NCBI GenBank assembly: GCA_031413955.1
Contig: JANOGB010000260.1
Location: 1-64,000, forward strand
Source of the DNA: JABFRZ01 sp031413955
GTDB taxonomy: Bacteria > Planctomycetota > UBA1135 > GCA-002686595
Direction of reading: 5' to 3'
DNA: 64,000 bases
The notes below the pieces were generated by a model. The model searched no databases, was not told where the DNA came from, and saw only the letters and a program-made list of their open reading frames with translations. A program made the position numbers and the translations under genes. Within the stretch, counting starts at the first letter, position 1; every line of letters begins with the position of its first letter. Shown here piece by piece: positions 25,850 to 34,296 of the stretch.

Positions 25850-25983
25850 GGCTGGTAATCCTTGCGCGTGGAGGTCGGTGCACCCATGGAGACGGGGCGC
25901 GGCGCGAACGGACGCACCCGAACCCAGGATACTGCTTGTGAGCGGACTATGACCCGCTCCTGGACCTGCGCCGGCCGGCGTGG

Positions 25984-26361
25984 ATGATCGTGGTCCAGAT
26001 GAGCGCTTCCAGCCTCGCCAGCGGGCTGCCCGCGCCGCCCTACTACGCCGTGATCTTCAGCTCGCTGCGCACTCCGGGCGAGCAGGGCTACGGCGCAATG
26101 GCCGAGCGCATGCTGGAGCTGGCCCGCGCGCAGCCGGGTTTCCTGGGCGTCGAGTCGGCACGGGACGCGGAGGGTCTCGGCCTCACGGTCTCCTACTGGC
26201 GTGACGAGCAATCGATCGCGGCCTGGAAGGCACACGCCGAGCACCTCGTGGCGCAGGCGCGCGGCAAGCGGATCTGGTACGAGGCCTACGAGCTGCGCGT
26301 TGCGCGCGTCGAGCGCACCTACGGCCAGCGTCCGGGCTCGAGCCGAGCAGGTCGGCCGTGA
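25984..26361 (+). CDS. ABM-domain (antibiotic biosynthesis monooxygenase-like) protein
   Basis: A protein of 125 residues in the dimeric alpha-beta barrel family: YYAVIFSSLRTP, MLELARAQPGFLGVES and SYWRDEQSIAAWKAHAEH are typical. Members break down heme or oxidise small aromatics, and many are uncharacterised. An internal ATG at 25999 would give a start closer to family length. The TGA overlaps the GTG of the methyltransferase gene. Confidence 0.8.
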   Translation: MIVVQMSASSLASGLPAPPYYAVIFSSLRTPGEQGYGAMAERMLELARAQPGFLGVESARDAEGLGLTVSYWRDEQSIAAWKAHAEHLVAQARGKRIWYEAYELRVARVERTYGQRPGSSRAGRP

Positions 26362-27047
26362 GCGTGGCCTACCAGCGCAAGGTCGTGCACGAGCGCTTCG
26401 GCACGCTCGACCTCGCGCTCGAGACCCTGGCCGATCTCGATTCGGCCGTGAACGAGCTGCTCGGGCGGACGAGCGACGACCCGCGCGAGCTCGAGCGCGA
26501 CCTGTGTCCCTACTTCGGCGTCCTTTGGCCGGCTGCGCGGGCCCTGGCGGGGGAGACCGCACGGCGCGGCGCTGCGCTCACAGGCAAGCGCGTGCTCGAG
26601 CTCGGCTGCGGCCTGGCGCTGCCGGCGCTCGTCGCCGCCAAGTTCGGCGCGCACGTCACGGCTACCGATCTCCATCCCGACGTGCCCGCGTTCCTGGTGC
26701 GCAACCTGGAGCTCAATCATCTGGCGCCGGAGGCGATCGAGTACCGCGAGCACGACTGGCGTGCGGCCGCGCTCGAGCGCACCTTCGACCTGGTCCTCGG
26801 CAGCGACATCCTCTACGAGGCCGGGCATCCCGGGCCCGTGGCGCGCGCGCTCGCGGCGCACGTCGCGCCGGGCGGGCGCATCCTGCTCGCCGATCCGGCG
26901 CGCCCGTACCTGCAGGCGTGTCTCGACGAGCTCGCGCGGCTGGGTTTCCGCGCGCACGACGAGGTCGTGGCCGTGGCCGACCCGAGCCTCGACCGCGCCG
27001 GCGACCTGCGCACGCGCGAGGTGTTCCTGATCGAGCTGGAGCACTGA
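26358..27047 (+). CDS. Class I SAM methyltransferase, METTL21/Methyltransf_16-like
   Basis: A protein of 229 residues with a GTG start in a GTGA overlap. Motif I is VLELGCGLALPALVAAK (about 80), followed by ATDLHPD and the DLVLGSDILYE motif typical of protein-lysine methyltransferases of family 16. Before the domain, LWPAARALA matches the usual xWPAxxxLA signature. The target protein is unknown. Confidence 0.82.
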   Translation: MSVAYQRKVVHERFGTLDLALETLADLDSAVNELLGRTSDDPRELERDLCPYFGVLWPAARALAGETARRGAALTGKRVLELGCGLALPALVAAKFGAHVTATDLHPDVPAFLVRNLELNHLAPEAIEYREHDWRAAALERTFDLVLGSDILYEAGHPGPVARALAAHVAPGGRILLADPARPYLQACLDELARLGFRAHDEVVAVADPSLDRAGDLRTREVFLIELEH

Positions 27048-27048
27048 T

Positions 27049-27105
27049 CCGAGGAAGAAGAGGAGAAGAGAGAAGAGCCGGGCTGGAGCCCGGCGCTCCC
27101 AGGGG
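27049..27105. repeat. Family-A palindromic element, copy 3 (right half only)
   Basis: Only the purine-rich spacer and right arm are present (AGCCGGGCTGGAGCCCGGC then GCTCCCAGGGG). The left arm is missing, so this is a truncated or half element lying just after the methyltransferase gene. Confidence 0.7.
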
Positions 27106-27212
27106 AACCCAGCTCGCGAGCACGGCCGCGACGAGCACCACGCGGACCGCCCTACAGACCCGCGCGCATTTGGCCGAAACCTGGCTCCGTCCCTTCCCCA
27201 ACCGGAGCACCG

Positions 27213-28529
27213 ATGGCCAAGCTCGACGTCTATTTCTCGAAGATGGTGGAGATCCAGGGCTCCGACCTGCACCTCACCACCGGAATGGCGCCCTACTTCC
27301 GCCTGCACGGCGACATGATGGCCGTGAGCGGCGTGCCGCCGATCGACATCGAGGAGATGAAGCGCATGCTGTTCGAGATCACGCCCGAGGTGAACCGCGA
27401 GCAGTTCGAGCGCGAGCACGACACCGACTTCGCCTACGAGCTCCCGGGCAAGGCGCGCTTCCGCTGCAACCTGTTCATGGACCACCGCGGTCCGGGCGGC
27501 GTCTTTCGCCAGATCCCGAGCAACGTGCTCACCTGCGAGCAGCTCGGCCTGCCCAAGGCCGTGCGCGACCTGTGCTTCCTCTCCAAGGGCCTGGTGCTGG
27601 TCACCGGGCCGACGGGCAGCGGCAAGTCGACCACGCTCGCGGCCATGGTCGACCTGGTCAACAAGAGCCGCTCGGACCACATCATCACCATCGAGGACCC
27701 GATCGAGTTCGTGCACAAGAGCCAGAAGTGCCTGGTGCACCAGCGCGAGGTCGGGCGCCACACCGAGAGCTTCAAGCGCGCGCTGCGCGCCGCGCTGCGC
27801 GAGGATCCGGACATCATCCTGGTGGGCGAGATGCGCGACCTCGAGACGATCGCGATCGCGATCGAGACGGCCGAGACCGGCCACCTCGTGTTCGGGACGC
27901 TGCACACGACCACGGCCATGACCACCGTGGACAGGATCGTCGACCAGTTTCCCGCCGACCGCCAGGCGCAGATCCGCACCATGCTGGCCTCGTCCTTGAA
28001 GGGCGTGGTCGCGCAGACGCTGCTCAAGAAGAAACCCAAGGGCCGCGTGGCGGCGCTCGAGATCCTGCTCTGCACCAAGGCCGTGGCCGCGCTGATCCGC
28101 GAGGGCAAGACGCACCAGCTGCAGTCCTGCATGCAGATGGGCGGCAAGATCGGCATGCGGCTCCTGAACGACGCCTTGATCGAGCTCGTGCAGAAGGGCA
28201 TCGTCGACCCGGCCGAGGCCTACGTGAAGTCGGTCGAGAAGGAGGCCTTCGTGTCGCAGCTCAACCACATCGGCGTGAAGCTCGACCTCGCGCAGCTCGG
28301 TGAAGGTGCCGAGGGCGGCGCGCACGAGCCGTCGGCACCGCTGCCGATGTCGTCGAGCTCGGCGGGCTCGAGCGCACCCCTGTCGAGCGCGCGCTCCGCC
28401 GCGCCGCCGCAATCGTCCTCCCATTCCTCCTCGACCTTCCCCGGCCCCGCGCCGACGCCGCCGTTGCCGAAGAAGCCGGTCGCGAGCGACCCGGCGCTGG
28501 AGGAGTTCCGCAAGAAGCGCGGCTACTGA
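27213..28529 (+). CDS. pilT: Type IV pilus retraction ATPase PilT
   Basis: Hexameric ATPase that retracts type IV pili (twitching motility). In the 438-residue protein the N-terminal PAS-like domain starts with the typical GSDLHLTTG. The core has Walker A GPTGSGKST (about 132-140), the Asp box IEDPIEFVH, Walker B EDPDIILVGEMRD and the His box GHLVFGTLHT, then AASQRL-like contacts. Beyond about residue 360 a Ser/Pro-rich tail of some 75 residues is extra compared with ordinary PilT. No other pil genes are near, apart from the secretins at 327-5636. Confidence 0.92.
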   Translation: MAKLDVYFSKMVEIQGSDLHLTTGMAPYFRLHGDMMAVSGVPPIDIEEMKRMLFEITPEVNREQFEREHDTDFAYELPGKARFRCNLFMDHRGPGGVFRQIPSNVLTCEQLGLPKAVRDLCFLSKGLVLVTGPTGSGKSTTLAAMVDLVNKSRSDHIITIEDPIEFVHKSQKCLVHQREVGRHTESFKRALRAALREDPDIILVGEMRDLETIAIAIETAETGHLVFGTLHTTTAMTTVDRIVDQFPADRQAQIRTMLASSLKGVVAQTLLKKKPKGRVAALEILLCTKAVAALIREGKTHQLQSCMQMGGKIGMRLLNDALIELVQKGIVDPAEAYVKSVEKEAFVSQLNHIGVKLDLAQLGEGAEGGAHEPSAPLPMSSSSAGSSAPLSSARSAAPPQSSSHSSSTFPGPAPTPPLPKKPVASDPALEEFRKKRGY

Positions 28530-28533
28530 ACGC

Positions 28534-28619
28534 CCTGGGACCGGCAGGCTCCAGCCTGGCTCCGGGTTCGGGCGGAGAAGAAGAAAGGAGAACGGAGCCA
28601 GGCTGGAGCCTTCCCGGGG
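28534..28619. repeat. Family-A palindromic element, copy 4
   Basis: CCCTGGGACC boundary, left arm GGCAGGCTCCAGCCTGGC, short spacer, right arm GCCAGGCTGGAGCCTTCC. The right arm is degenerate at its end. It lies between the convergent pilT and the oxidase operon, where it could act as a bidirectional terminator. Confidence 0.75.
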
Positions 28620-28624
28620 CGGAC

Positions 28625-28840
28625 TCAGTCGCGCCGTTCGCCGCGCGCGAACCACCACGCGCCGGCGCCGACCAGCGCCCAGGGCACGATCAAGAGCACC
28701 AGCGTTCCGAGTTGGAACCCGCCTGCCAGGCGGGCCGTTTCCGGGGTGTCCCCGAAGCGTGGTCAGCAGGACTGCGCGGGCACGGGGGCGGCGAACGCCC
28801 ACAGCGTTCCGGCGGCGACGAGGACGCGCAGCCAGCGCAT
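28625..28840 (-). pseudogene. Small oxidase-operon membrane protein interrupted by in-frame TGA
   Basis: Reading from ATG 28840, a signal-type segment MRWLRVLVAAGTLWAFAAP runs to the residues QSC, then a TGA at 28765-28763. The same frame continues for 45 more codons (RFGDTPETARLAGG, one membrane helix, then a basic tail) to a second stop at 28627-28625. The two halves together make a sensible 70-residue anchored protein, with a Cys followed by the TGA where related small proteins have CPxCFGD. It is either a nonsense pseudogene, a sequencing error or a recoded codon. Confidence 0.55.
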
Positions 28841-28842
28841 GG

Positions 28843-29106
28843 CTACATCGCCCTCGCGTCGGGGATGAGCAGCGCGACCAGCACGGCCGAGGTCAGGAAG
28901 ATCCCGAGCAAGACGGTCCAGAAGAGGCGCCGGTGCTCGTGCCACAGGTGCATGTAGAGCAGCGTGATGATGCCGGCCTTGGCCAGCACGCCGCCCACGA
29001 GGATCGGAGTCGCTCCGAGGTACACCATCGCGACGGTCAAGACGAGGAGCACGAGCCAGGCTCCCCAGTAGGTGCGGTAGGTGGGCGCCGAGTGCGTCGT
29101 GGTCAT
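28843..29106 (-). CDS. ctaF: Cytochrome c oxidase subunit IV (prokaryotic type)
   Basis: A protein of 87 residues with three membrane helices, the standard size and pattern of prokaryotic COX subunit IV: YWGAWLVLLVLTVAMV, ILVGGVLAKAGIITLLYMHLWHE and a C-terminal helix. It is a small accessory subunit of the terminal oxidase. It follows the subunit III gene by three bases. Confidence 0.85.
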   Translation of the reverse strand: MTTTHSAPTYRTYWGAWLVLLVLTVAMVYLGATPILVGGVLAKAGIITLLYMHLWHEHRRLFWTVLLGIFLTSAVLVALLIPDARAM

Positions 29107-29109
29107 GGA

Positions 29110-29721
29110 TCAGAGGAGGTAGAAGCAGCCGAAGACGAAGACCCACACCAGGTCGACGAAGTGCCAGTACAGGCCGGCCACCTCGACCATCTCGCTCGCG
29201 TTCGGCTTCGGGAGCGAGCGCGCGGCCGTCAGGAGCAGCACGAGCACGCCGATCAGGACGTGCGTGCCGTGGAAGCCCGTGATCAGGAAGAAATAGGCGC
29301 CGAAGCCCGGCACGCCCCAGGGGTTCTCGTGGGGTCGTCCGCCGTCGGCGATGAAGTGCGTCCACTCGTAGGCCTGCATGCCGAGGAAGGCGAGGCCGAT
29401 GAGCGCGGTGACGAGCAGGAAGGTGCGCGCCGTGGCGAGTTTGCCGTTGCGCGCGGCGAGGACGGCGCTCGCCATGGTCGAGGAGCTCGTGATCAGCGCG
29501 AAGGTCATGACCGTGATGAAGGAGAGGTCGAAGACCTGCGCGCGGTCGGGCCAGGGCCGGTCGCTCGCCAGGCGGCAGAAGGCGTAGCCCGCCAGGAAGC
29601 CCGCGAAGAGCAGGGCATCCGTGACCAGGAACAGCCACATCATCAGCTTGCGCCACTCCACGGAGTAGAAGGAACTCTCGTGCGTGGCGAGGGCCGGGGC
29701 GGGGGCGAGGCTCGTGCTCAT
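29110..29721 (-). CDS. ctaE: Cytochrome c oxidase subunit III
   Basis: A protein of 203 residues with five membrane helices, lacking the first two helices of the long form as is common in caa3-type oxidases. Typical segments are KLMMWLFLVTDALLFAGF, GMQAYEWTHF and FFLITGFHGTHVLIG, then YWHFVDLVWVFVF with the phospholipid-contact His/Glu region. The start ATG overlaps the stop of the upstream second subunit III-like gene. Confidence 0.9.
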   Translation of the reverse strand: MSTSLAPAPALATHESSFYSVEWRKLMMWLFLVTDALLFAGFLAGYAFCRLASDRPWPDRAQVFDLSFITVMTFALITSSSTMASAVLAARNGKLATARTFLLVTALIGLAFLGMQAYEWTHFIADGGRPHENPWGVPGFGAYFFLITGFHGTHVLIGVLVLLLTAARSLPKPNASEMVEVAGLYWHFVDLVWVFVFGCFYLL

Positions 29722-30230
29722 TGGACGCGCAGCAGGACGAGGACGTAGATCCAGGCGAGGGCCAGGAAGTGCCAGTAGACGGTCACGAGGCGCAGTCGAG
29801 CGTGCCGCGCGCGCAGCCAGAGGAGTGCGCCCAGGCCGCCCGCGAGGTGCAGACCGTGCACGGCCGAGAGCAGGAAGAAGAACGCGCCCTGCGGCCGGTC
29901 CCAGACGAGCCGCCCGTCGGTGGAGAGCGTGCGCCAGACGAGCACCTGTCCGGCCAGGAAGAGGAACCCCAGGACGGTGGCGGCGCGCGGCCAGCGGGCG
30001 TTCTCGCTCCGCCGCGCGAGCTCGAGCGCCGCGCTCGCGCCCAGCAGGAGCAGGGTGTTGAGGTAGACCAGCGGCGGGAGCTCGAGGCGCGTCCAGTCCG
30101 AGCCCGTGCGGCGGATGAGGTAGGCCGAGGTGAAGCCCGCGAAGAGCATCGTCACCGTCGCCAGGAAGGCGACCAGCAGCGTCTCCGCCGCGCGCGCGCC
30201 GGCCGGCCGGGGCAGGGTCACGCCGTCCAT
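29718..30230 (-). CDS. Second subunit III-like protein of the oxidase
   Basis: A protein of 170 residues with five membrane helices and the shape of COX subunit III: SAYLIRRTGSDW, LNTLLLLGASAALE, FFLLSAVHGLHLAGG and YWHFLALAWIYVLVLL. It shares the YWHF and HGxH motifs with the true subunit III gene next to it, so the two are a tandem pair of different divergence. It overlaps the ctaD stop by 13 bases and ctaE by four. Confidence 0.82.
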   Translation of the reverse strand: MDGVTLPRPAGARAAETLLVAFLATVTMLFAGFTSAYLIRRTGSDWTRLELPPLVYLNTLLLLGASAALELARRSENARWPRAATVLGFLFLAGQVLVWRTLSTDGRLVWDRPQGAFFFLLSAVHGLHLAGGLGALLWLRARHARLRLVTVYWHFLALAWIYVLVLLRVQ

Positions 30231-31963
30231 TGCGGGAGGTACTCCTGCTGCGCGTTCTCGGGCGCGTACTCGTAGGGACCGCGGCGAGCGATCGGGTCCT
30301 CGGGGCCGAAGTTGCCGTGCGGCGCGGGCGAGGCCGTGTTCCACTCCATCGAGGCGCCCTCCCAGGGGTTCGCGCCCACGCGCTCGCCGCGCACTGCACT
30401 CCTGAAGAAGTTCCACAGGAACACGAGCTGGCCGGCCACGGCCAGGAAGGCGAAGTACGTGATCGGCTTCGCGAGGGCGCGACCCGCGGTCTGGAACTCG
30501 TAGATCGAGTGGTCGTAGTAGCGCCGCAGCATGCCCGACAGGCCCTGGTAGTGCATGAGCACGAACACGGCCATCATCGGCACGTAGGTCAGCCAGAAGT
30601 GCACTTGCCCGAGGCGCTCGTCCATGCGCCGCCCGAACATCTTCGGGAACCAGTGGTAGCAGCCGGCGAAGGTGCCGAGCAGCGTCACCACGCCGATCAT
30701 CAGGTGGAAGTGCCCGACCACGAAGTAGGAGTCGTGGAAGTAGATGTCCGAGGTCGAGGTGCCGAGGTACAGCCCGCCGAGTCCGCCGGTGCCGATGACC
30801 GAGATGATCCCGAGCGCGAAGACCATCGGCGTGGTGAAGCGGATCTTGCCGCGCCACAGGCCGCCGATGAGGTTGATGCCCAGCACGGAGAAGGGCGCGG
30901 TGATCGAGACCGTGGCGATCGAGAAGTACTCGCCGACGAGCGGGTTCATGCCGCTGACGTACATGTGGTGGCCCCACACGATCATCGACAGGAACGCGAT
31001 CAGCAGCGTGGCCCAGACCGTGATGCGGTAACCGAACGGCGGCCGGCGCGCGTAGGTGGCGATCACGTCGAAGGCGATGCCGATCGCGGGCAGTACGATC
31101 ACGTACACCTCGGGGTGGCCGAGGAACCAGAACAGGTGCTGGAACAGGAGCGGCGTGCCGCCCTCGTGCGCCAGGACTTCCTCGCCGAACACGAGCCCCC
31201 CGGGCAGGAAGAAGCTCGTGCCGAGGTGCCGGTCGCCGAGCAGCATCAGCGCCGCGGCCGTCAGCGGCGGGAAGGCCAGCACGCCCAGCACGGCCGAGAC
31301 GAAGAACATCCACACCGAGAGCGGCATGCGCATCAGCGTCATGCCCTTCGCGCGGCAATTGAGGATCGTCGTGATGTAGTTGAGCCCGCCCATCGTGAAG
31401 CTGGCGATGAAGAGCGCCATGGCCAGCAGCCACAGCGTCTGCCCCAGGCCCGAGCCGGGCACCGCCTCCGGCAGGGCCGAGAGCGGCGGATAGGCCGTCC
31501 AGCCCGCCGCCGCCGCCCCGCCCTCGACGAAGAAGGCGACCAGCATCAACAAGCACCCCGGGACGATCGTCCAGTACGAGAGCATGTTCAGCAGCGGGTA
31601 GGCCATGTCGCGCGCGCCGATGTGCAGCGGGATCAGGAAGTTCCCGAAGCCGCTGACCAGCGCCAGCGAGACCACGAAGAAGACCATGATCGTCCCGTGC
31701 ATGGTCACGAGCGCGAGATACGTCTCGGGCGTGACCACGGTCTTCTCCGGCCACGCAAGCTGGTAGCGGATCAGCACCGCCAGCGCGCCGCCCACGAGCG
31801 CCATGAACATGGCGGTGAACAGGTACTGCAGCCCGATCACCTTGTGGTCGGTGCTGAAGACGTAGCGCCGCAGGAAGCCCTGCGGAGCCTGGTGCTCCTC
31901 CCCGTGCGCCACCGGCCGCGTCCGCGCGGCCGTCAGAACGCCGGTTCCTGTTCGCTCAACCAT
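30218..31963 (-). CDS. ctaD: Cytochrome c oxidase subunit I (A1-type heme-copper oxidase)
   Basis: Catalytic subunit reducing oxygen and pumping protons. In the 581-residue protein, twelve membrane helices carry MHGTIMVFF (heme a His), WFLGHPEVYV (CuB His, the Glu of the D-pathway and the cross-linked Tyr, marks of type A1), WGHHMYVSG (two CuB His) and VGHFHLMIG (heme a3 and heme a His). The N-terminal 40 residues are cytoplasmic. The start at 31963 lies inside the subunit II gene by 31 bases. Confidence 0.95.
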   Translation of the reverse strand: MVERTGTGVLTAARTRPVAHGEEHQAPQGFLRRYVFSTDHKVIGLQYLFTAMFMALVGGALAVLIRYQLAWPEKTVVTPETYLALVTMHGTIMVFFVVSLALVSGFGNFLIPLHIGARDMAYPLLNMLSYWTIVPGCLLMLVAFFVEGGAAAAGWTAYPPLSALPEAVPGSGLGQTLWLLAMALFIASFTMGGLNYITTILNCRAKGMTLMRMPLSVWMFFVSAVLGVLAFPPLTAAALMLLGDRHLGTSFFLPGGLVFGEEVLAHEGGTPLLFQHLFWFLGHPEVYVIVLPAIGIAFDVIATYARRPPFGYRITVWATLLIAFLSMIVWGHHMYVSGMNPLVGEYFSIATVSITAPFSVLGINLIGGLWRGKIRFTTPMVFALGIISVIGTGGLGGLYLGTSTSDIYFHDSYFVVGHFHLMIGVVTLLGTFAGCYHWFPKMFGRRMDERLGQVHFWLTYVPMMAVFVLMHYQGLSGMLRRYYDHSIYEFQTAGRALAKPITYFAFLAVAGQLVFLWNFFRSAVRGERVGANPWEGASMEWNTASPAPHGNFGPEDPIARRGPYEYAPENAQQEYLPQWTA

Positions 31964-32787
31964 TTGTCGACTTCTTCCTGGGTCTCTACGGTGACGAACG
32001 CGCGCATGCGGTAGTGCCCGAGCCCGCACAGCTCCGCGCAGGCGAGCTCGAACTGTCCGGCCTTCGTGGGCATGAACTGCGTGCGCCCGAGGAAGCCCGG
32101 TATGAGGTCTTGCTTCACGCGGAACTGCGGCACGGTGAAGCTGTGCAGCACGTCGAGCGCACGCAAGCGCACGAGCGCCGTGCGTCCGACGGGCAGGTGC
32201 AGTGCGCCGCGCGTGTAGATGTCGTCCTTCGAGGCCGGGTCCTTCTTGTCGAGCCCGATCGGGTTGCGCGCATCGTTCACGCGCTCCGCGTCCGTGCGCC
32301 CGAAGACCCCGTCCGGACCGGGGTAGTGCACGAGCCACTCGAACTGCTTGCCCACCACTTCGACCACGAATGCGTCGGCCGGCGCCTCGCCGTACACCTC
32401 GGCGAAGGCGGGCATGCCCATGACCAGCACGCCGCCCTCGGCGACCACGAGCATGACCAGCACGGGCACGAGTGCCCAGCGCCACTCGAGGCGCGCGGCC
32501 GCGTGCGGCGAGCCGCGCTCGGAGGGCTCCCGGCCGCCCGCGCCGGCGTAGCGCAGCACGAACAGGGTCAGCACCCCGTGGCCGAGCAGGAACAGGATCC
32601 CGGTGGCGACCAGGAGATAGGCGATGGTCGCGTCGATGCTCGCGCCGTGGCGGCTGGCGAGCTCGGGCAGCCTGCCCAGGGCCCAGAAGCCCACGGCCAC
32701 GAGCAACGCGGTGGCGACGAACAGGGCGGCGAGGAGTAGCGCCGAGGCGCGCCCCGCGTGCGCCGCGGGGGAAGGGTGCACGGTCAC
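31933..32787 (-). CDS. ctaC: Cytochrome c oxidase subunit II
   Basis: Receives electrons at the CuA centre. The 284-residue protein has two membrane helices plus a helical extension near 15-75, then a cupredoxin domain. CuA ligands are visible as DVLHSF and CAELCGLGHYRM. It has no C-terminal cytochrome c domain, so an outside donor is needed; the neighbouring cupredoxin (32797-33552) is a candidate. The insertion VNDARNPIGLDKKDPASKDD is longer than usual. Confidence 0.93.
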   Translation of the reverse strand: MTVHPSPAAHAGRASALLLAALFVATALLVAVGFWALGRLPELASRHGASIDATIAYLLVATGILFLLGHGVLTLFVLRYAGAGGREPSERGSPHAAARLEWRWALVPVLVMLVVAEGGVLVMGMPAFAEVYGEAPADAFVVEVVGKQFEWLVHYPGPDGVFGRTDAERVNDARNPIGLDKKDPASKDDIYTRGALHLPVGRTALVRLRALDVLHSFTVPQFRVKQDLIPGFLGRTQFMPTKAGQFELACAELCGLGHYRMRAFVTVETQEEVDKWLSEQEPAF

Positions 32788-32796
32788 GGGCTCGCC

Positions 32797-33552
32797 CTAT
32801 TCCTCGGCGAAGGTGAAAGCCGCTTCGACCACGCCGTCCGCGCTCACGGTGAGGGTCGTCTTCTGCGCCCCGAGCACCTCGTGCTTGGCCGAGAGCGTGT
32901 ACTCGCCCGGCGGCAGGCCCAGGATCTCGAACGTGCCGTCTTCCTTGGTGACCGCGAAGAAGGGGTGCGCGACCACGCCGACGTAGGTGCTCATCCAGCC
33001 GTGGATGTCGCACTTGATCTGCATCAGCACCTCTTCCTTGTCGAAGACCTGCTCGAGGCTCTTGCCGCCCGACTGCTGGCTCTGGTTGAAGGCCTTGTTC
33101 TTCTTCGCGAAGGAATGGACGTTGTGGGTGACCGGGTCGGTGTTCTTGATGACGAGCTTCTGGCCGACCTGCAGGCCGAGCACGTGCGGCACGTAGGTGC
33201 AGCCCTTCTGGTCGAGCTCGGCGGGCGTCGCGGGCGGCGGGAACTGCTTGCCTTCGAGGCCCTTGCTCACCCACACGAACACGTTCGCGAGCTCGCCCTT
33301 CTCGCCCACGATCACCGATTCCTCGCGCGCGGCCTCGGCGTGCAGCGCATGGCAGGCGGGATCGCTGCCCATGTCGACCTTGCGCCGCCGCGGAGCTTCA
33401 CCCTGGAAGAGCGCCTTGCCCTTCACGCTCCCCCCCTCGCCGAGGCGTGCTGGGGCTGGGGCGCTGGCCGCCGTCGTGCCCGCTCCGGGTGTGGGCGCGA
33501 AAGTGGAGCTGAAGAGGGCGCAGAGCGAGAGCGTTCCGAGGACGAGTTTCAT
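32797..33552 (-). CDS. Exported cupredoxin-type protein with a carboxypeptidase-regulatory-like tail
   Basis: A protein of 251 residues beginning with signal MKLVLGTLSLCALFSSTFA. The middle domain has the plastocyanin-like type 1 copper set: His in NTDPVTHNVHSF, then Cys, His and Met in KCDIHGWM. The last 70 residues (AVTKEDGTFEILGLPPGEYTL) form a beta-sandwich like the carboxypeptidase regulatory domain. It is the first gene of the oxidase operon, 9 bases from ctaC, and is a plausible electron donor to the CuA centre; that role is inferred from position. Confidence 0.85.
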   Translation of the reverse strand: MKLVLGTLSLCALFSSTFAPTPGAGTTAASAPAPARLGEGGSVKGKALFQGEAPRRRKVDMGSDPACHALHAEAAREESVIVGEKGELANVFVWVSKGLEGKQFPPPATPAELDQKGCTYVPHVLGLQVGQKLVIKNTDPVTHNVHSFAKKNKAFNQSQQSGGKSLEQVFDKEEVLMQIKCDIHGWMSTYVGVVAHPFFAVTKEDGTFEILGLPPGEYTLSAKHEVLGAQKTTLTVSADGVVEAAFTFAEE

Positions 33553-33557
33553 CTTGG

Positions 33558-34247
33558 GTGTGGAAGGGGCCGTTGGGTCGAAGACGTTTACGGAATCCCT
33601 CGGCCCGATCGGAATGCGCACTTCGGCGTAAATCGCAGGAGAGGGAGGCGCAGCTCGCGGCGGAGGACGAGCAAGAAAAGTGGATCCGGCCAAGTCGTCC
33701 TCGCACTGCGCCCTCTGGCGTACGGACGCCGGAGCTCCGTCCGTCTAGCCTCCGAGGCAGCCAGGAAGATGACACGCCTGAGCTCAAGTTCCCCTTCGCG
33801 CGCGAGCTCCAGGAACAGCACGATGCCCTGCGAGCTGCGGTCCGCTGGTTCCGTGCGGAGGTGGAGCAGGAGCCGGCGCGCGGACCCGAGGGACGTGTGG
33901 ACGCCGGCGCGTTCCTGCGCGTGTTCCGTGAGCAGCTCGTCCAACACTTCCGGTTCGAGGAGCTGAACGGATTCGAGGGCGGCTTCGGCTCGCACGACCC
34001 GGAGATCCAGCGCTGGACGCTCGAGCTCATCCGCCAGCACCACGAGTTCGAGGCGCGGTTGAGCGCGATCCTCGTGCGCTTGCAGGAGTCCGCGAGCGAG
34101 CGGGGGGTCCCAGCCGCGGTGCTCGCGGACCTGGGCGCCTTCTTCCTGGATTTGCGCCGCCACGACGCGCAAGAGAACGCCCTGCTCCTGTGGATCGCGC
34201 GTGGTCCCGCCGATTTCCCGCGTGACCAGGCCCCGGACGAGGTCTGA
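33558..34247 (+). CDS. Hemerythrin-domain protein, start uncertain
   Basis: Residues about 75-215 form a hemerythrin-like four-helix bundle with iron-ligand patterns LQEQHDAL, HFRFEE, LIRQHHEFE and RRHDAQENALL. It probably binds a di-iron centre and oxygen, or senses redox state. The first 75 residues look non-coding and include a palindrome at 33722-33744; no ATG exists upstream of the domain in this frame. The GTG at 33558 would be only 5 bases from the divergent cupredoxin start. The true start or an intact upstream part is therefore unclear. Confidence 0.6.
   Translation: MWKGPLGRRRLRNPSARSECALRRKSQEREAQLAAEDEQEKWIRPSRPRTAPSGVRTPELRPSSLRGSQEDDTPELKFPFARELQEQHDALRAAVRWFRAEVEQEPARGPEGRVDAGAFLRVFREQLVQHFRFEELNGFEGGFGSHDPEIQRWTLELIRQHHEFEARLSAILVRLQESASERGVPAAVLADLGAFFLDLRRHDAQENALLLWIARGPADFPRDQAPDEV
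33722..33744. repeat. Palindrome at the start of the hemerythrin gene
   Basis: ACGGAC (33722-33727) and GTCCGT (33739-33744) flank the inner palindrome GGAGCTCC (33731-33738). Together they make a nested inverted repeat of 23 bases. Confidence 0.6.
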
Positions 34248-34296
34248 CCTGCTGGTTTCCGCAGTCTTCGCGGGCCGCGAGGATTGTCGAAGCAGG

